A stretch of 64,000 nt of DNA from Adiantum capillus-veneris (GCA_014529385.2 CM043958.1:150296793-150360792); one strand, 5' to 3'. Counted from the first letter of the stretch, positions 42,487-54,079 are shown. A program made the numbers and translations. Notes: generated by a model from the letters alone, not told the origin.

Positions 42487-45400
42487 ATGGTTGACAACAA
42501 CAACACAGATGTGTTCAAGATGTTTGCTGTTGAGGACAGGTTGGATGGGAACAACTACCCTATGTGGGCTTATATGATGAAACATGTTCTTGTGTCAAAG
42601 GGTGTCTGGAACATTGTGCAGGGCATTGATGTACGTCCTGGTTCTGAGGATGTAGGCGATGTTGAGGATGTTGCAGGTCTTGCTGCAAGGATTGCAGCTG
42701 TTAGAGTTGTTTTGCCTACAGCAGAACAAGCTCGTTGGGATGTTAAGGATGCGCAGGCTCATGCATTGATTGCGTTGTCTGTGAAGCGCACCATTGTTCC
42801 TCACATCCGTTCAGCAAAATCTGCAAAACAGGCTTAGGATATTCTAGCACGTCTTTATGCAAGCCGCAATGAGGCTAAAATTGCTTTGCTGCGTAAAGAG
42901 CTGGAGTCGAAGATTATGCATGAGGAAGATGATATGGACACTTTCCTTGCTAGTGTCAAGGATATCAATGAGCAACTTATTTCTGCAGGTGAAGTTATTT
43001 CAGACAGTTCCCTTGTGCAGACTGTTCTTGATGGCTTACAAGATTCTTACCAGACTTATGACCCAAGGAAATCAAGAAGTTGTCAAGTTTGATGATGCAC
43101 ATTGCTATTGCAAGAGTCACTTTCCAGAAAAAACAGGACTAGACAGCATGCAGTTGAACAGGCTTTTATTGCTTCTCAAAGAAAGGGTGGTAACAGCAAT
43201 ATAGCCACTTCTTATGGTTCTGCTACGAGTGGCAAAAATTCTGTTCCTAATGCTTCAGCTGGCAGCAATTCGTATGGAAATTCTGGTGATAAGGGCAAAA
43301 AGAAGATGCGTTGCAATTATTATAAAGCCAATGATCACTTGATCAAGGCGTGTCCTAAGTTGAAGGCCAAAGAGGCTAAGAAGAAAGAGGGTGGTTCCAC
43401 TGCAAATGCTGGTTCCACTACAAATGCAGCCATTGTTGAGTCTTCTGTGAAAGGAGACTGTGTTGCTGATGTTGATGCAGAATGGGCTTTTAGCGTAGAG
43501 TGCACTTACAATCCTGCTGTCCATGATGCATGCTTGTCAGTTGCTGCAGATTCACATGTGTGGTATTTCGACAGTGGTGCTACAAAGCACATTACCTCAC
43601 ATCGTGAATTGTTTACCTCTCTCGAGTCCGTCCCTCATGGGAATTCAGTCACTTGTGCCAACAACGCCTCTTATCCAGTTCAGGGAGTTGGAAAGATTGT
43701 GCTCACTGCTGCTAATGGCAGGTCCTTCACACTTGTTGATGCACTTTATGTACCTGGGATCAAGAAGAATCTCTTGTCTATATCCGCACTTGCTAGACTT
43801 GGACTTGTAGTCAAATTTGTGGATGACAGATGTACAGTTCGTGATCTCAGTTTTGGTGATGAAATTGTTGCATCTGGGCTTTTGTGCCGTGGGCTGTATA
43901 AGATCACTTTGTATGACAAGTGTGGACAAAATTTTGCAAATGCTGTTGCAGATTCAAGGGCTATTTCAGATGCAAAACTTTGGCATGCACGTTTTGGTCA
44001 TCTGAATTTTGCTAGTTTGCTGTGTTTGCAGAAATCTGATATGGTTGCTTCTTTGCCGCCTCTTGAAGCACCTGTCAAACATGTTTGTGAAGGCTGTATT
44101 TTGGGTAAGATGTAGCGTTCTAAATTTCCAAAGGATGGTTCAGTTCGGGCCACATGCAGGTTGCAGCTTGTGCATAGTGATGTTTGTGGGCCCATGCAAA
44201 CTCCGTCCTTGGGCAATTACCTGTACTTCGTGAATTTGATTGATGATTACTCCAGGCATACATGGGTATTTCCGCTTAAAGCGAAGTCCATAGTTTTTAT
44301 GTGCTTCAAACAATTTCTGGCTATGGCTGAAAATGTCTCGAAATGTACTATGGGCACCCTCCGTTCCGATCGAGGGGGGGAGTATATGTCTCATGAATTT
44401 AATGCATTTCTGGCTAGTCATGGGATAAAACACCAATGTACAGTGCCTTATACACCTCAACAAAATGGTGTTGCTGAGAGGAAAAACAGGTCACTGACAG
44501 AAATGGCACGATGTATGGTCAAAAGTCAAGCTTTGCCGCATTCTTTTTGGCTTGAGGCCATCATGTGTGCCACTTATGTACTTAACAGGTGTCCTATGAA
44601 AGCTTTGCAGTCTATTACTCCATATGAAGCATGGCATGATAGAAAGCCTTCTATTGAGCACATGCATGTTTTTGGCTGTTTGGCATATATATGCTTTGGT
44701 GCCACAAGTGCAGCGCAGAAAATTGGATGATAAGGCTGTCAAATGTATTTTTGTTGGTTATAGTGCTGAAAGCAAAGATTACAGGTTGTATCATCCGCAA
44801 ACAAAACGTATTCTGGTTTCTCAAGATGTAGTGTTTGTGGAAGATTCTGTTCAACCCTTGCTGTCATGTACAGGAGACGGTAATGTAAGCTCATAGGACA
44901 TTTATGACACTTTGTTGCCTCTTTTCAGTGGTGGAAATACGAATGTAAGTTCCAATGAGGCAAATGTACAGCCTATGGGGGTTTCTGAAAATGTTTTAGA
45001 TCAGCCTATTACTGATGTAGATGCACATGATGTACTTGATGAGGAAAGGGCTGAAAATGAGCAGGCTAGAGGTATGCCAAAATGGTTGGTGCACACTTTG
45101 CGTGATAATAAATTGGATGCACCTTTGTCTAGTCGTACTCGTTCAGGCTCTCGCCATGCATCTTATGCATCAGATTGTTATGCTTTGGCTGTGTCTAGCT
45201 TACATTATGTTGAGGAGCCTCTGTCTTTTGATGAAGCACATAATTCAGAAAATTGGATGGCTACCATGCAATTAGAATATGATGCACTTATAGAAAATGA
45301 CACATGGACTTTATGTGATTTGCCTCCTGGCAAAAAGGCCATTGGTACGAAGTGGGTTTACAAGTTGAAACGCAAGCCGGATGGTGAGATCGATCGCCAT

Positions 45401-46753
45401 AAGGCTCGACTTGTTGCAAAAGGTTATCCACAGCAAAAAGGCATAGATTATGAAGAGACTTTTGCTCCCACTTGTCGTATGACTACTGTATGTTTTCTAT
45501 GTGCATTGGCAGCTCATTTTGGTTGGGATGTACATCAATCAGACATTGTTACTGCTTTCTTGAATGGTGACATATTTGAGGAAGTTTATGTAACGCAGCC
45601 TCGCGGTTTTGTCATAAAAGGACAAGAGGACAAAGTGTGCAGATGTAAGAAGGCTTTGTATGGGTTGAAGCAATCTCCTCGTGCTTGGTATGAGAAAGCT
45701 GACACTCATTTGGTTAAACGAGGCTTTCGTAATAGTCCAACAAAAAGCACATTGTATGTAAAGCGTGAGGGTGATGTACTTCTCATTGTGGTTCTTTATG
45801 TTGATGATTTGCTGATCACTGGACCAAATGAGCGACATATTGCTGAATTTAAGGCTGATTTGAATGCTACTTTCAAGATGAAAGATTTGGGGTTGTTGCA
45901 TCATTACTTGGGTATACAATTTAAGCAGTGTGATGGTGGTATTGCCTTGTGTCAGAAAAGTTACATAGAGACATTGCTATGTAAGTTTGGACTTGAGGAT
46001 TGCAAACCTATTGCCACTCCCATGGAAACAGGTTTGAAGTTGAGTCTACATGATGCTGGCGATCCTGCTGATGTCACTCTTTACCAAACTGCTGTTGGCT
46101 GCCTCATTTATGTATGCAACAGGAGCCCGGATATTCAGTTGCAGTCTCACAGGTCAGCAGATTTATGCATAGCCCAGGGTCTAAGCATTGGCAGGCTGTC
46201 AAGAGGATTTCCCGCTACCTTAGTGGCACTTTACATCTTGGCTTGTTTTATCCCAAGGGGGGATCATTGCCACCAAACTTACATGCTTTTTCGGACTCAG
46301 ATTGGGCTGGTTGTTTTGACACGCGAGTGTCCACAAGTGGTTTTTGTTTCATGCTTGGCAATTCATGTATATCATGGTTGAGCAAGAAGCAACCTACTGT
46401 AGCCAATTCGAGTTGTGAGGCTGAGTACAGGGCAGTCTTCATAGCTACGGTTGAGTGTGTATGGCTCAGATGCCTTATGGCTGATTTGGGTGTTGGACAG
46501 GACACTGCCAACACTATCTACACTGACAGTCAGAGCGCATTGCCAGTTGCAAGGAACCCAGTTTTTCATGCTCGCACAAAGCACATTGAGGTGCATTAAC
46601 ACTATGTCAGGGAGGGGCTCTCAGCAGGAGAGATCAGCTTGGCTTGTGTACCAACACAGGACAACCTTGCAGATCTTTTCACAAAGGCATTGTCTCGTGA
46701 GAAGCTTGAAGCTTTCCGCAAAGCTTTGGGCTTACTCCCCTTTGTGGACTGAT
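42487..46753 (+). pseudogene. Copia gag-pol, disabled by stops and frameshifts
   Basis: Starts ATGGTTGACAACAAC. The gag frame (UBN2-like, 'LDGNNYPMWAYMMKHVL') ends at an in-frame TAG (42834-42836) and continues to about 43050, where a small gap shifts the frame. The zinc knuckle reads C-N-Y-Y-K...H...C, so its second Cys is Tyr. Protease has WYFDSGAT. The GAG-pre-integrase motif HARFGHLNF is cut by TAG at 44113-44115. Integrase carries D (HSDVCGPM), D (SDRGGEY) and E (NGVAERKNR), then a frameshift near 44695. A TAG falls at 44893-44895. RT spans about 45240-46100 with YVDDLLI intact, a frameshift follows near 46110, then RNase H (SDSDWAG, CEAEYRA, TDSQSA). A TAA at 46597-46599 precedes the last frame, which ends at 46751-46753. 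Confidence 0.94.
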
Positions 46754-46817
46754 CCTGTCCTCAGGGCATGTCACTTCCCTTTACTCATGTGCCAGGTCAC
46801 ATTCACCGCATCACTCC

Positions 46818-46825
46818 AGGGGGGA
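46818..46825 (+). promoter_or_regulatory. Polypurine tract of the copia element
   Basis: AGGGGGGA three bases before the 3' LTR. Confidence 0.8.
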
Positions 46826-46827
46826 TT

Positions 46828-47054
46828 TGTTACCATATACATGTGGTAGTGATGTGTGTGAACACACTAGGACCACCGGGGCATTTTTTCCCTCTTTAGG
46901 AGGTTTTTTCCCCCGTGCATTGTATATACGCCCATCACTCTAGGGCTATCTATCTTTCTATTGCACACTAAGTAACACACTCTCTATTGTGTGCCTTGAG
47001 CTTCCTTCGTCTTCTCCAAGCTGTGCGGGTTTCTCTGCAACCCTAATTCCAACA
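46828..47054 (+). repeat. 3' LTR of the copia element
   Basis: 227 bp. It differs from the 5' LTR at one site in 'gaccaccgg' and two in 'ctgtgcgggtttc', about 1.3 percent. Confidence 0.95.
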
Positions 47055-47059
47055 ATTGG

Positions 47060-47424
47060 CTCCTCTACCCTAATGCTTTCTTCCATCATAGTGAAGGCTA
47101 TTCTAGGGGACTATCGCCATTTAATATTTTAATGGTGAAAATCCACATGAATTTCTTTTCGAAATAAAAGTCCAAGACCAAGTGGCTCAATGTACTGATA
47201 TCGCAAGAGTGCAAATATCATATTGCCTTTTTCATATCTAGTGCCTTTACTAAATGCTCCAAGAAAGGGGCTTAAAATGTAATGGAAGACGAGAAAAGCT
47301 CCCCTCAAAGGGCCCTCATGTATTACAATTGGTAGCTATGATATCCCACATGTATGGCACATATAAAATGTAGGAGGAAGATTTCTGCCTTTGTGCATTA
47401 ATAGGATGAGTGGATCTAGAATTG
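47060..47424. other. No gene seen
   Basis: AT-rich flank between the copia element and the LINE 3' end; no repeat or motif recognised. Confidence 0.35.
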
Positions 47425-49325
47425 AGTGAAGTGGTCATGGCTCGTCATGAGCATGACAAGAATCTGTATTTTTTGGATCTGGTAATATAATCCAATCACC
47501 ATTGTGAGTTTTGCAAAAAAAAAAGGATGCGTGGATCTTTTTTTATTATTAAAATGCTCACGTGAGCTTGAATTGCATAAAATGCATAAGGCTACAAACT
47601 GCCCTGGCATATCCTTTGCACGCTTTCTCAAGAAAATAATACATCAAAGGGGGCCACGAGATCTCGATTATATTTCCATACGAAGATAACATTTTACGTT
47701 TTTTGTTTTTTTTGTTTACACAATAGCTTCCACTGACACAATCCTATAACAACATTGGGGTTCAGAGGATCCCCTTCTTTTGAAAAAGTAGTTCATTTTT
47801 GGAATTCCAAATTGCTCTCAACAAAGTAGCTCTTACAATGCAAATGTCCGTCAGCAGATCCATACTGTCAATGTGTTTAGACCCCATAGCAAGGTCACAT
47901 CTAAAGAAGGGAGTTCCCAAATGAGTGTACATCCACTTGCAAATAGAACCCGTGAAAGGTTTGATTTTTGAACAACCCTAGAATAGGTGCGTTAGGCATT
48001 CGTTCGGGTGCTTACATCTGACACAAATACCTTTGGCTAGACCTCTTGCTTTTGCCTTGTCCCCGATGGGGATGAAACCGAAGAGAAGTCTCCAAAGGAA
48101 CACTTTATCTTTCTTGTCGCATTTGGCCTTCCAGATGTTGCCGATCACTTGTCTCCATTTGCTTGCAGCCTACTTCTCTGGACTAGACACTGCTGAGGTG
48201 AAATATCCAAACTGATGAAGTGCTGAGTTGTTCATAATTTGGTTTTATCTTGGGCAAGCAAAATAATCTTTCTCCAGGCCATTTCCAAGCTTTCTAATCC
48301 AGTGGTATGGAGCAAGGAGGAAGGGTGAGGTTTGAGATTTTTTGAAGTAGTCTTCTGATGAGGATTTCCTCTTGGATTGATAGATTGTTGCAGAGCTTCA
48401 AATGTTCAAATGAGCTCCAATCTCCTTTTTGATAATCCCAAAGAGATTCCAAGTTAACTAAGGCCTTTTTGTTAAGATTCTTGGCTATTTCTATCAAATG
48501 ACTATCTATATCCAATGGCTATTTAGACCCAAGCCTTCCACAATGGGACCCCACGGGGACCAGTGTCGGGCAATACCTTTCCAGTACCTTATCCACTTGA
48601 GTGAGTCCGCAACTTTAATACCATTTTCAAGAAATTTCCCAGTAAAGTCTCCTACTTGAGCCCTAACTTCGAAAGGGGGGAGAAGCATGTTTTGTATGTC
48701 GAGGTTGGACAATGAACCTCCTTTAGACCTCATAGGGGCTGCCATTACCATTTCCCTTGCCATCACTGCCCAACTAAGAATTGGCAAGGGCATAATTTTT
48801 TTTGGCACCTAATGCTATATCATGAGTGACAAGGTCAAGGATGCCAAGTCCTCCGTGAGCTTTCGGTTTAACATCGCTGCCCATTTACCCCATTGCCAAG
48901 GTTTGCTATCAGATAAGAAGGAGTTCCAAAATTTTTGGGATAATTGTAGGAATGGTGATGTGAAGGTTATATATGGGATGAAGAAGGTGTTAATTATTGT
49001 GGCTCTACAGTGGAAGGGGGTCAAGAACTGCCAATGTTTCATTTTATTTTTGAATTTATCTTGAACCCAATCAAAGGCACTCTTGTGAGAAATTCCTTCC
49101 CCAATAGGCATACCCAAGTGAGGAAAGATGTTACTCTCTTCATCACCTCTCCAATCCACCCTGAAGAATCAAAATTATCCTCCTCTGTCAGTGAAATAAG
49201 CCTTGATTTTTCTATGCTGCGTTGAGGTCCTAATGTTGTGGCAAACAACTGGACAATCTCCCAGGCTTGTCTTACATTATTTGCCTCCCCTTGGATCTTC
49301 TTAAGTAGCACTAGCCTTGAAATCT
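47425..49325 (-). mobile_element. 5'-truncated LINE (RT C-terminus, zf-RVT, 3' UTR)
   Basis: Minus frames 49311-49039, 49159-48815, 48808-48506 and the region around 48150-47990 follow the end of plant LINE ORF2 in order. 'LGMPIGEGISHKSAFDWV' and 'CRATIINTFFIPYITFTSP' come first (post-catalytic RT). Then 'LADSLKWIRYWKG'-like C-terminal text, then a zinc-binding tail with RCKHPNECLTHLF (about 48015). It ends in a T-rich 3' UTR with 'gcaaaactcacaatggtg' at about 47500-47525. The catalytic FADD box is absent because truncation falls just downstream of it. Frameshifts show it is dead. Truncation from the 5' side is typical of target-primed reverse transcription. Confidence 0.82.
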
Positions 49326-49394
49326 TTTTGGTAAGTATAAATGTAGCTCACCTCTAAAAGGAAATTGGGAAACTCGTCTTCAAGTGTGCACAAA

Positions 49395-49433
<39 letters not shown>

Positions 49434-49708
49434 CTTTTGGTGGGAATAAAACCCACAAAAGAACTTTTAGACCAAATTCAAGGAAAAAAGGTGAAAGCTT
49501 TCATCTCATTATACTTTCCTCCTTAAAGGAACATGAACAAACCTTTCCTCTTCTTATAGAGGAAAAGTGAACTGGAAAGCATAGAGGGAAAAGGCCATGT
49601 CTTCAGACCCACTTTACCATGTAGATGCTCTCTTTCTCACTCTCTCTCTCTCTCTCACACACACACACTCACACTCTTTACCATGTAGATGCTCTCTCTC
49701 TCGTTGAT
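49326..49708. other. No gene; short CT/GA tracts
   Basis: Contains (GA)n at about 49400-49429 and (CT)n/(CA)n at 49630-49669. No frame or motif recognised. Confidence 0.5.
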
Positions 49709-49723
49709 AAGATGATATCAAAA
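49709..49723. repeat. Left 15-bp target duplication of the SINE
   Basis: AAGATGATATCAAAA, perfectly repeated at 49855-49869. Confidence 0.85.
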
Positions 49724-49854
49724 TTGGATGCTAGCTTGGTTGGTTGAGCACTCGATTATTGTGACCTGAATCATGGGTTCGAGTGCGGCCAAGAGACCTT
49801 GTTAGTGGTCGTGGATGTTTGCTTTGACTTGCGAGATTTGTGTGATTGGAACAA
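49724..49854 (+). mobile_element. tRNA-derived SINE with A and B boxes
   Basis: 131 bp between perfect 15-bp duplications. Near its 5' end TAGCTTGGTTGG (49732-49743) fits the polymerase III A box at 11 of 12 positions. GGTTCGAGTGC (49776-49786) resembles the B box, 44 bp further on. Both are arranged as in a tRNA gene. The acceptor stem does not pair, so this is a SINE head, not a tRNA gene. About 60 bp of unrelated tail follow, ending in 'ttggaacaa'. There is no ORF. It should have been mobilised by LINE machinery; which LINE is unknown. Confidence 0.75.
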
Positions 49855-49869
49855 AAGATGATATCAAAA
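49855..49869. repeat. Right 15-bp target duplication of the SINE
   Basis: AAGATGATATCAAAA, identical to 49709-49723. Confidence 0.85.
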
Positions 49870-50213
49870 ATTTGATTAATTTCTTTCCATATGCCTACCC
49901 AAAGTTTCATAAGATTGAATGCTACCCAAGGGGCTACTCCCACCTCCTGAGCAATCGTCATCATTTTTCCCCACCTTGATAGCCCACTCTTGATGTATAC
50001 ACCTGGCTTTCGCCCTCTTTGGCACCACCCCCATTGCCACCAAAAAATATATGGGCCTTGAACGACATTGCCACAAGACTGTTGCTGGATGCAAGAATCC
50101 AGATGTTCTCCATGCATCATGACAAGATCGAGGAGCCCTTCACAACACCAATAGAAACATCTAGTGCAAGACCTTAAGATGGGGGGAGAAAGAGACTGGC
50201 TCATGAAAAACAT
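49870..50213 (-). other. Unidentified minus ORF, perhaps LINE-derived
   Basis: The frame 50213-49731 is Trp/Gly/Cys-rich ('WWQWGWC', 'KEINQIFDII'). Its last about 45 codons are translated SINE, so the original frame is interrupted. No domain recognised. Tryptophan spacing is like LINE tail regions, but this is weak. Confidence 0.3.
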
Positions 50214-50229
50214 CTCTTGAGAAAGAGAC

Positions 50230-50231
<2 letters not shown>

Positions 50232-50304
<73 letters not shown>
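50232..50304. repeat. (GA)36 microsatellite
   Basis: Uninterrupted GA run of about 73 bp; the Leu-Ser ORF on the minus strand is an artefact of it. Confidence 0.95.
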
Positions 50305-50307
<3 letters not shown>

Positions 50308-51299
50308 CAATGGACTTGTGCAACCCCATCCTCCCCTTCTCACTCTCTGTCTGTGTTTGATTTGTGCAACTCTGCCACCCCAATCCTCCACCCTCTTGCT
50401 CTCTCTACCCATTCCTTCTTCCTTGGAAGCACCAGTCCTTTCATTGCTACTCTGCCATCAACCATGCACCTATGCCTATCCTAGCGCCTGGGTACATAGT
50501 AGCGAGAGGATGGTGTGTGTGTATACATACTTGGTCCACATTGCAAAAACCCATTAATTTGTCCCTATGATTCTTGGGGAATTTAAGGATTCCAAAGGGA
50601 AAGTGAAAGGCCACTCACTTTGCGTAGGGCCCCCTCCCCCAACCTTGCCTTTGCGTTCACATAGAGAGAGAGAGAGAGGCTTTCTCCTCCCCCCTTAGAG
50701 GGCCTTCCCATACTCCAACTAGAGGTGTTCTTGAGAGGGCCATTGCCAAGAACGTTAGTGCCCGTACACCCTTTATCATCACCTCTCAACTTTACAAGCC
50801 AGCTGGGCATCCTAACCGGCGAACCTTGGTTCAGTTCAGTCCCCATAGCTTAATTTGGCACTATTCATATCACTGTGTGTGTGTGCAGCCCGTAGACACA
50901 CCGGTCAATCATGTATGTATCTATGCTATGGGCTTGCGAGACTGTTTTTGAAGTTGCTTCCATGGATTGGAACTTGGAAGGCCTTAAAAGCAGTGACCAC
51001 ATTAGATGGGGTATGGGCAAGTGCTCTTACATCGACCTTCGAACCTCTTTTTCCTCCCCTCTGAATAAAGCTCTTATGTGCAAGCCCTTTCAATGCAACA
51101 ATAACCCAAGAGGTGTCAAACATTTGAGAGCAATGCAATCTCAACTTGAAACTCATCAAGCTCTTGTTACTTAGCATCGAGTCTATCATCCTCCTGCCTG
51201 CCTCCTATTGCAAACACATCGCCCCACCCTCTACTCTTGTTAGCTTCAAAAACTTGTACTCTCGGAGCTGCAAACGAGAGAGATTTTGCGTGTGCAAAC

Positions 51300-51303
<4 letters not shown>
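50305..51303. other. No gene recognised
   Basis: C/T-rich then mixed sequence with several 60-90-codon ORFs on both strands and no motif. A short (GA)n lies at 50661-50678. Confidence 0.4.

Positions 51304-51359
<56 letters not shown>
51304..51359. repeat. (GA)28 microsatellite
   Basis: Pure GA run; ORFs reading Arg-Glu or Leu-Ser across it are not genes. Confidence 0.95.
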
Positions 51360-51361
<2 letters not shown>

Positions 51362-51639
51362 CTATGCTTGATTTAGTTCCTCCCCTATAGATAAGCACAC
51401 CCAACATCAAGGCTATCATCCCTTGCAACCGCCATCGAGGCGACATAATGCGCAAAAAAATCTACCCTAGACTATGCCCTCTCTCTCTTTCTTCCTCTCC
51501 CTCCACATTGAGCAGACCTACCTGGTAAGTTTCTCATAGGCCACATTGGGACTTTTGTGGACTTAACAACTTTATGTGTGTGTGTGTGTGTGTAGGTTGA
51601 AAACGCTATTGAATATTACTATCTACTAGCTTACAAGCC

Positions 51640-51755
51640 CCACCTACGGTGGGTCTCGCTCGCTCTTACCAAGGGTACAATGGTAAGGCCTTTTGTCGCA
51701 TTTAGAGAATAGATATCTCCCTCAATGGGATGTTTGGAAAACACACACACACACA

Positions 51756-51810
<55 letters not shown>

Positions 51811-52317
51811 GTGTTTGATGCCTTTCTCTCTTGCCTGTAGATGATGGCGTTTTTTCTCCCTGCTATCTATTTGATTTGTAGCTAGGACTATAGTAGCCGG
51901 CTTGATGCAATAGATGTAAGGCAAGTGAGGAATACGAATCCTCAATCCGTCGAGCCACCATGTGGCTTGATAATATGAAAGCAATATGTACCCAAGAGCT
52001 CTCTAGCTCTATTAATGTATCCCGCAACTATCATACATCGAGGGATCAACATCCCACCTCAAAGAAACCTAATGTTTGTCTCAGCCTCTCAAAACACAAC
52101 AGATAATGCTGGCTCAACTGAGTCTAGATGGCTCACAAAGCAGCCTACTATGGGCACCCCAAAACATCCCGTTGAGGGAGATATCTGTTCAAATATCATC
52201 AAATGTGTATTGCTTAGAATATCCTTGTTGCATATGATAGCTTGCTATTCTGTGAAAGGAGTTGTACAATCCACAACCCATTGTGGACATCTGTTGTATG
52301 TGATTGTATTTAGAGAG

Positions 52318-52370
<53 letters not shown>

Positions 52371-52510
52371 ATGTGCATTTGCTAAAAACACCCAAGAGCT
52401 TTGTGACCCCGACCCTTGCCTTCAAGATGAAAGTGTATGTGTTTGCATATAAAGAGACACCCTCGCTTTGAATCCACCGAAAACAGCCCAGAGTTTCTTG
52501 GCCCTGCCCG
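51640..52510. repeat. Segmental repeat S1, copy 1 (pair with 56450-57310)
   Basis: Landmarks shared in the same order with 56450-57310: 'gtctcgctcgctcttaccaa', a microsatellite ((AC)n here at 51741-51805), 'tagatgatggcgttttt', 'gatgcaatagatgt', 'gatcaacatcccacctcaaa', 'cctctcaaaacacaacag', 'cccaaaacatccc', and the PPR-like tail words near the end. The internal CT tract at 52319-52368 is absent from the other copy. Confidence 0.82.
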
Positions 52511-52835
52511 TTGAGCATATCCATCAATCAGGGAACTCCAAGAGATGACATCCCGAACAAGAAGCTCCTCAAGCACTTTTTGTGCTTTATGAGGTACACC
52601 ACATTTGGCATACATATCGACCAAGCATGTCGACCAAGGCATTGCCAATCACAATATTTTCTTTCAACAACCCCCTAACTAACAATTCCATCATGAATTC
52701 TTTTCCCGTATCAACATCTTGTGTAATGCCACATGCCTTCAAGGTGCAAGTGTAGGTGATTGCACTTGGAGAGATGCTCAATGCCCTCAATGAGACAACA
52801 TTGTGGATAAGAAGCTCCTTAGAAACCGTTAGCAT
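52395..52835 (-). pseudogene. PPR protein fragment, frameshifted
   Basis: Frames 52835-52587 and 52648-52382 (minus) join into two to three pentatricopeptide repeats. The first gives 'PSAITYTCTLKACGITQDV', then 'GKEFMMELLVRGLL', 'IGNALVDM'. After a frameshift come 'CLVDMYAKCG', 'AQKVLEELLVRDVISWSSLIDGYAQ'. This is the L/S style of plant organelle RNA-binding PPR proteins. It has no start, far too few repeats and a broken frame. The homologous fragment at 60198-60570 is better preserved. Confidence 0.85.
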
Positions 52836-52881
52836 AGTCTTTAAGTGCGCTCACAAAAGAAAGACTTATTGTCTTCCCCTC

Positions 52882-53270
52882 CATGTTTGCTTTTGTAGCA
52901 GATATTGCTACTTTCTTGGCGCTGCTCTATGTTCACAAAAACCATTGTGTACGGAATACCACTACTTTGTCCATGTTTAGCAAATATTGATGCTTTCTTG
53001 GCATTGCTTTGTATTCATGAAACCATCGGTGCTTAGAGAGAGTGCATGGGACCACCACCGGACGCCTGCAAACCTACTCTAGAATACATAGCTACCGGCC
53101 CCTCTAGGACCAGCTCATGAGGCAAGATAAAGCCCACGCTGTGCGTTCGCTGGAAGACAATCCTTGGACGCTCGATGCAAGAGCCCTGTAGGTCCCTTCC
53201 TGTTTGCTTGTGTAGCAAATATTTCTCCTTTCTTGGCGTTTCTTCGTGTTCACAAAAACATGATACCATT
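52882..53270. repeat. Short repeat family P90, cluster 1
   Basis: Units start at about 52882, 52970 and 53198. Each carries 'catgttt(gctt)...tagca(g/a)atattg.tgctttcttggc' and a 'gttca.aaaacca' end. The first two are spaced about 88 bp. Between units lies a block (53036-53125) repeated at 61413-61510. Confidence 0.75.
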
Positions 53271-53415
53271 TTATTATACATACCTCTATCTCTCTCTCAA
53301 TGTCACACTCTTTATATATATCAATCTCTATCCTAACTCTCTATATATCACTTCCCCCCCCCCGCTATCTATCTCAATCCATTTCTCTTTCTATATATCA
53401 ATCTATGCCAATTTA

Positions 53416-53417
<2 letters not shown>

Positions 53418-53462
<45 letters not shown>
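53418..53462. repeat. (CT)n microsatellite with (TA)-rich surroundings
   Basis: CT run beside 'tatatatcaatctat' words; the Ser-Leu ORFs here are artefacts. Confidence 0.9.
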
Positions 53463-53464
<2 letters not shown>

Positions 53465-53514
53465 GTTCTCTCTACACCTCTCTTTCTATATAAATCCCTC
53501 TCTCTCTTTCTATA

Positions 53515-53519
<5 letters not shown>

Positions 53520-53576
<57 letters not shown>

Positions 53577-53835
53577 CCCCTACCATCTTGTAAAATATCA
53601 CAAATCTACTAAAACCATTAAAGTTTTTCTAAAACCATGAAAAGAAAATCTCAGATCTGCTACTAGAAACATTAGTTTTTTTCAAAAACCATTAAAATTT
53701 GTATAGAACCATTAAAAGAACACAAATTTGTCTAGAACCATTAAAAAAACCACAAATTTGTATAGAACCCTTTAAAAAATCACAAATCTACTAAACGACT
53801 AAATTTTTTAGTAGATTTGTGATGTTTTTAAAATG

Positions 53836-53911
<76 letters not shown>
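53520..53911. repeat. Foldback element with microsatellite outer arms
   Basis: Left arm: (CT)27, C7, then 'taccatcttgtaaaata' and 'tcacaaatctactaaaa' (53520-53614). Right arm: 'ttttttagtagatttgtga', 'tgtttttaaaatggtag', then (AG)37 (53804-53911). The arms are complementary apart from a few mismatches, so about 90 bp on each side could pair. The centre (53690-53790) holds about four copies of a 'cacaaatttgtatagaacc' type unit. Possibly a MITE-like or self-complementary satellite; no TSD identified. Confidence 0.7.
53779..53823. repeat. Perfect 17-bp hairpin
   Basis: ATCACAAATCTACTAAA (53779-53795) pairs exactly with TTTAGTAGATTTGTGAT (53807-53823) across an 11-nt loop. Confidence 0.9.
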
Positions 53912-53915
<4 letters not shown>

Positions 53916-53952
53916 CCTATGCATGGTGGTGATGATGATGATAATCTAGCTT

Positions 53953-53953
<1 letters not shown>

Positions 53954-53992
<39 letters not shown>

Positions 53993-54022
53993 ATTTGCCT
54001 GTCTCATGTACTCTCTATCTGC

Positions 54023-54074
<52 letters not shown>
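53954..54074. repeat. Two (CT)n tracts
   Basis: CT runs at about 53954-53988 and 54026-54074 separated by 'tttacatttgcctgtctcat'. Ser/Leu ORFs across them are not genes. Confidence 0.9.

Positions 54075-54079
<5 letters not shown>

Larger units (their letters stand above)
41898..47054 (+). mobile_element. Full-length but decayed Ty1/copia retrotransposon
   Basis: 5157 bp with two 227-bp LTRs (41898-42124 and 46828-47054). It is flanked by perfect 5-bp target duplications ATTGG (41893-41897 and 47055-47059). PBS and polypurine tract are in place. LTRs differ at 3 positions. Internal order is gag, protease, integrase, RT, RNase H, the copia order. Several stops and frameshifts make it inactive. 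Confidence 0.97.

Noticed and set aside
49724-49800. A functional tRNA gene
   Set aside because: D-arm and T-arm words are present, but no acceptor stem pairs and the anticodon arm is imperfect; the 15-bp duplications mark a SINE.
50795-50845. A second SINE-like head (word 'ggttcagttcagtcc')
   Set aside because: No A box at a suitable distance and no flanking duplication.
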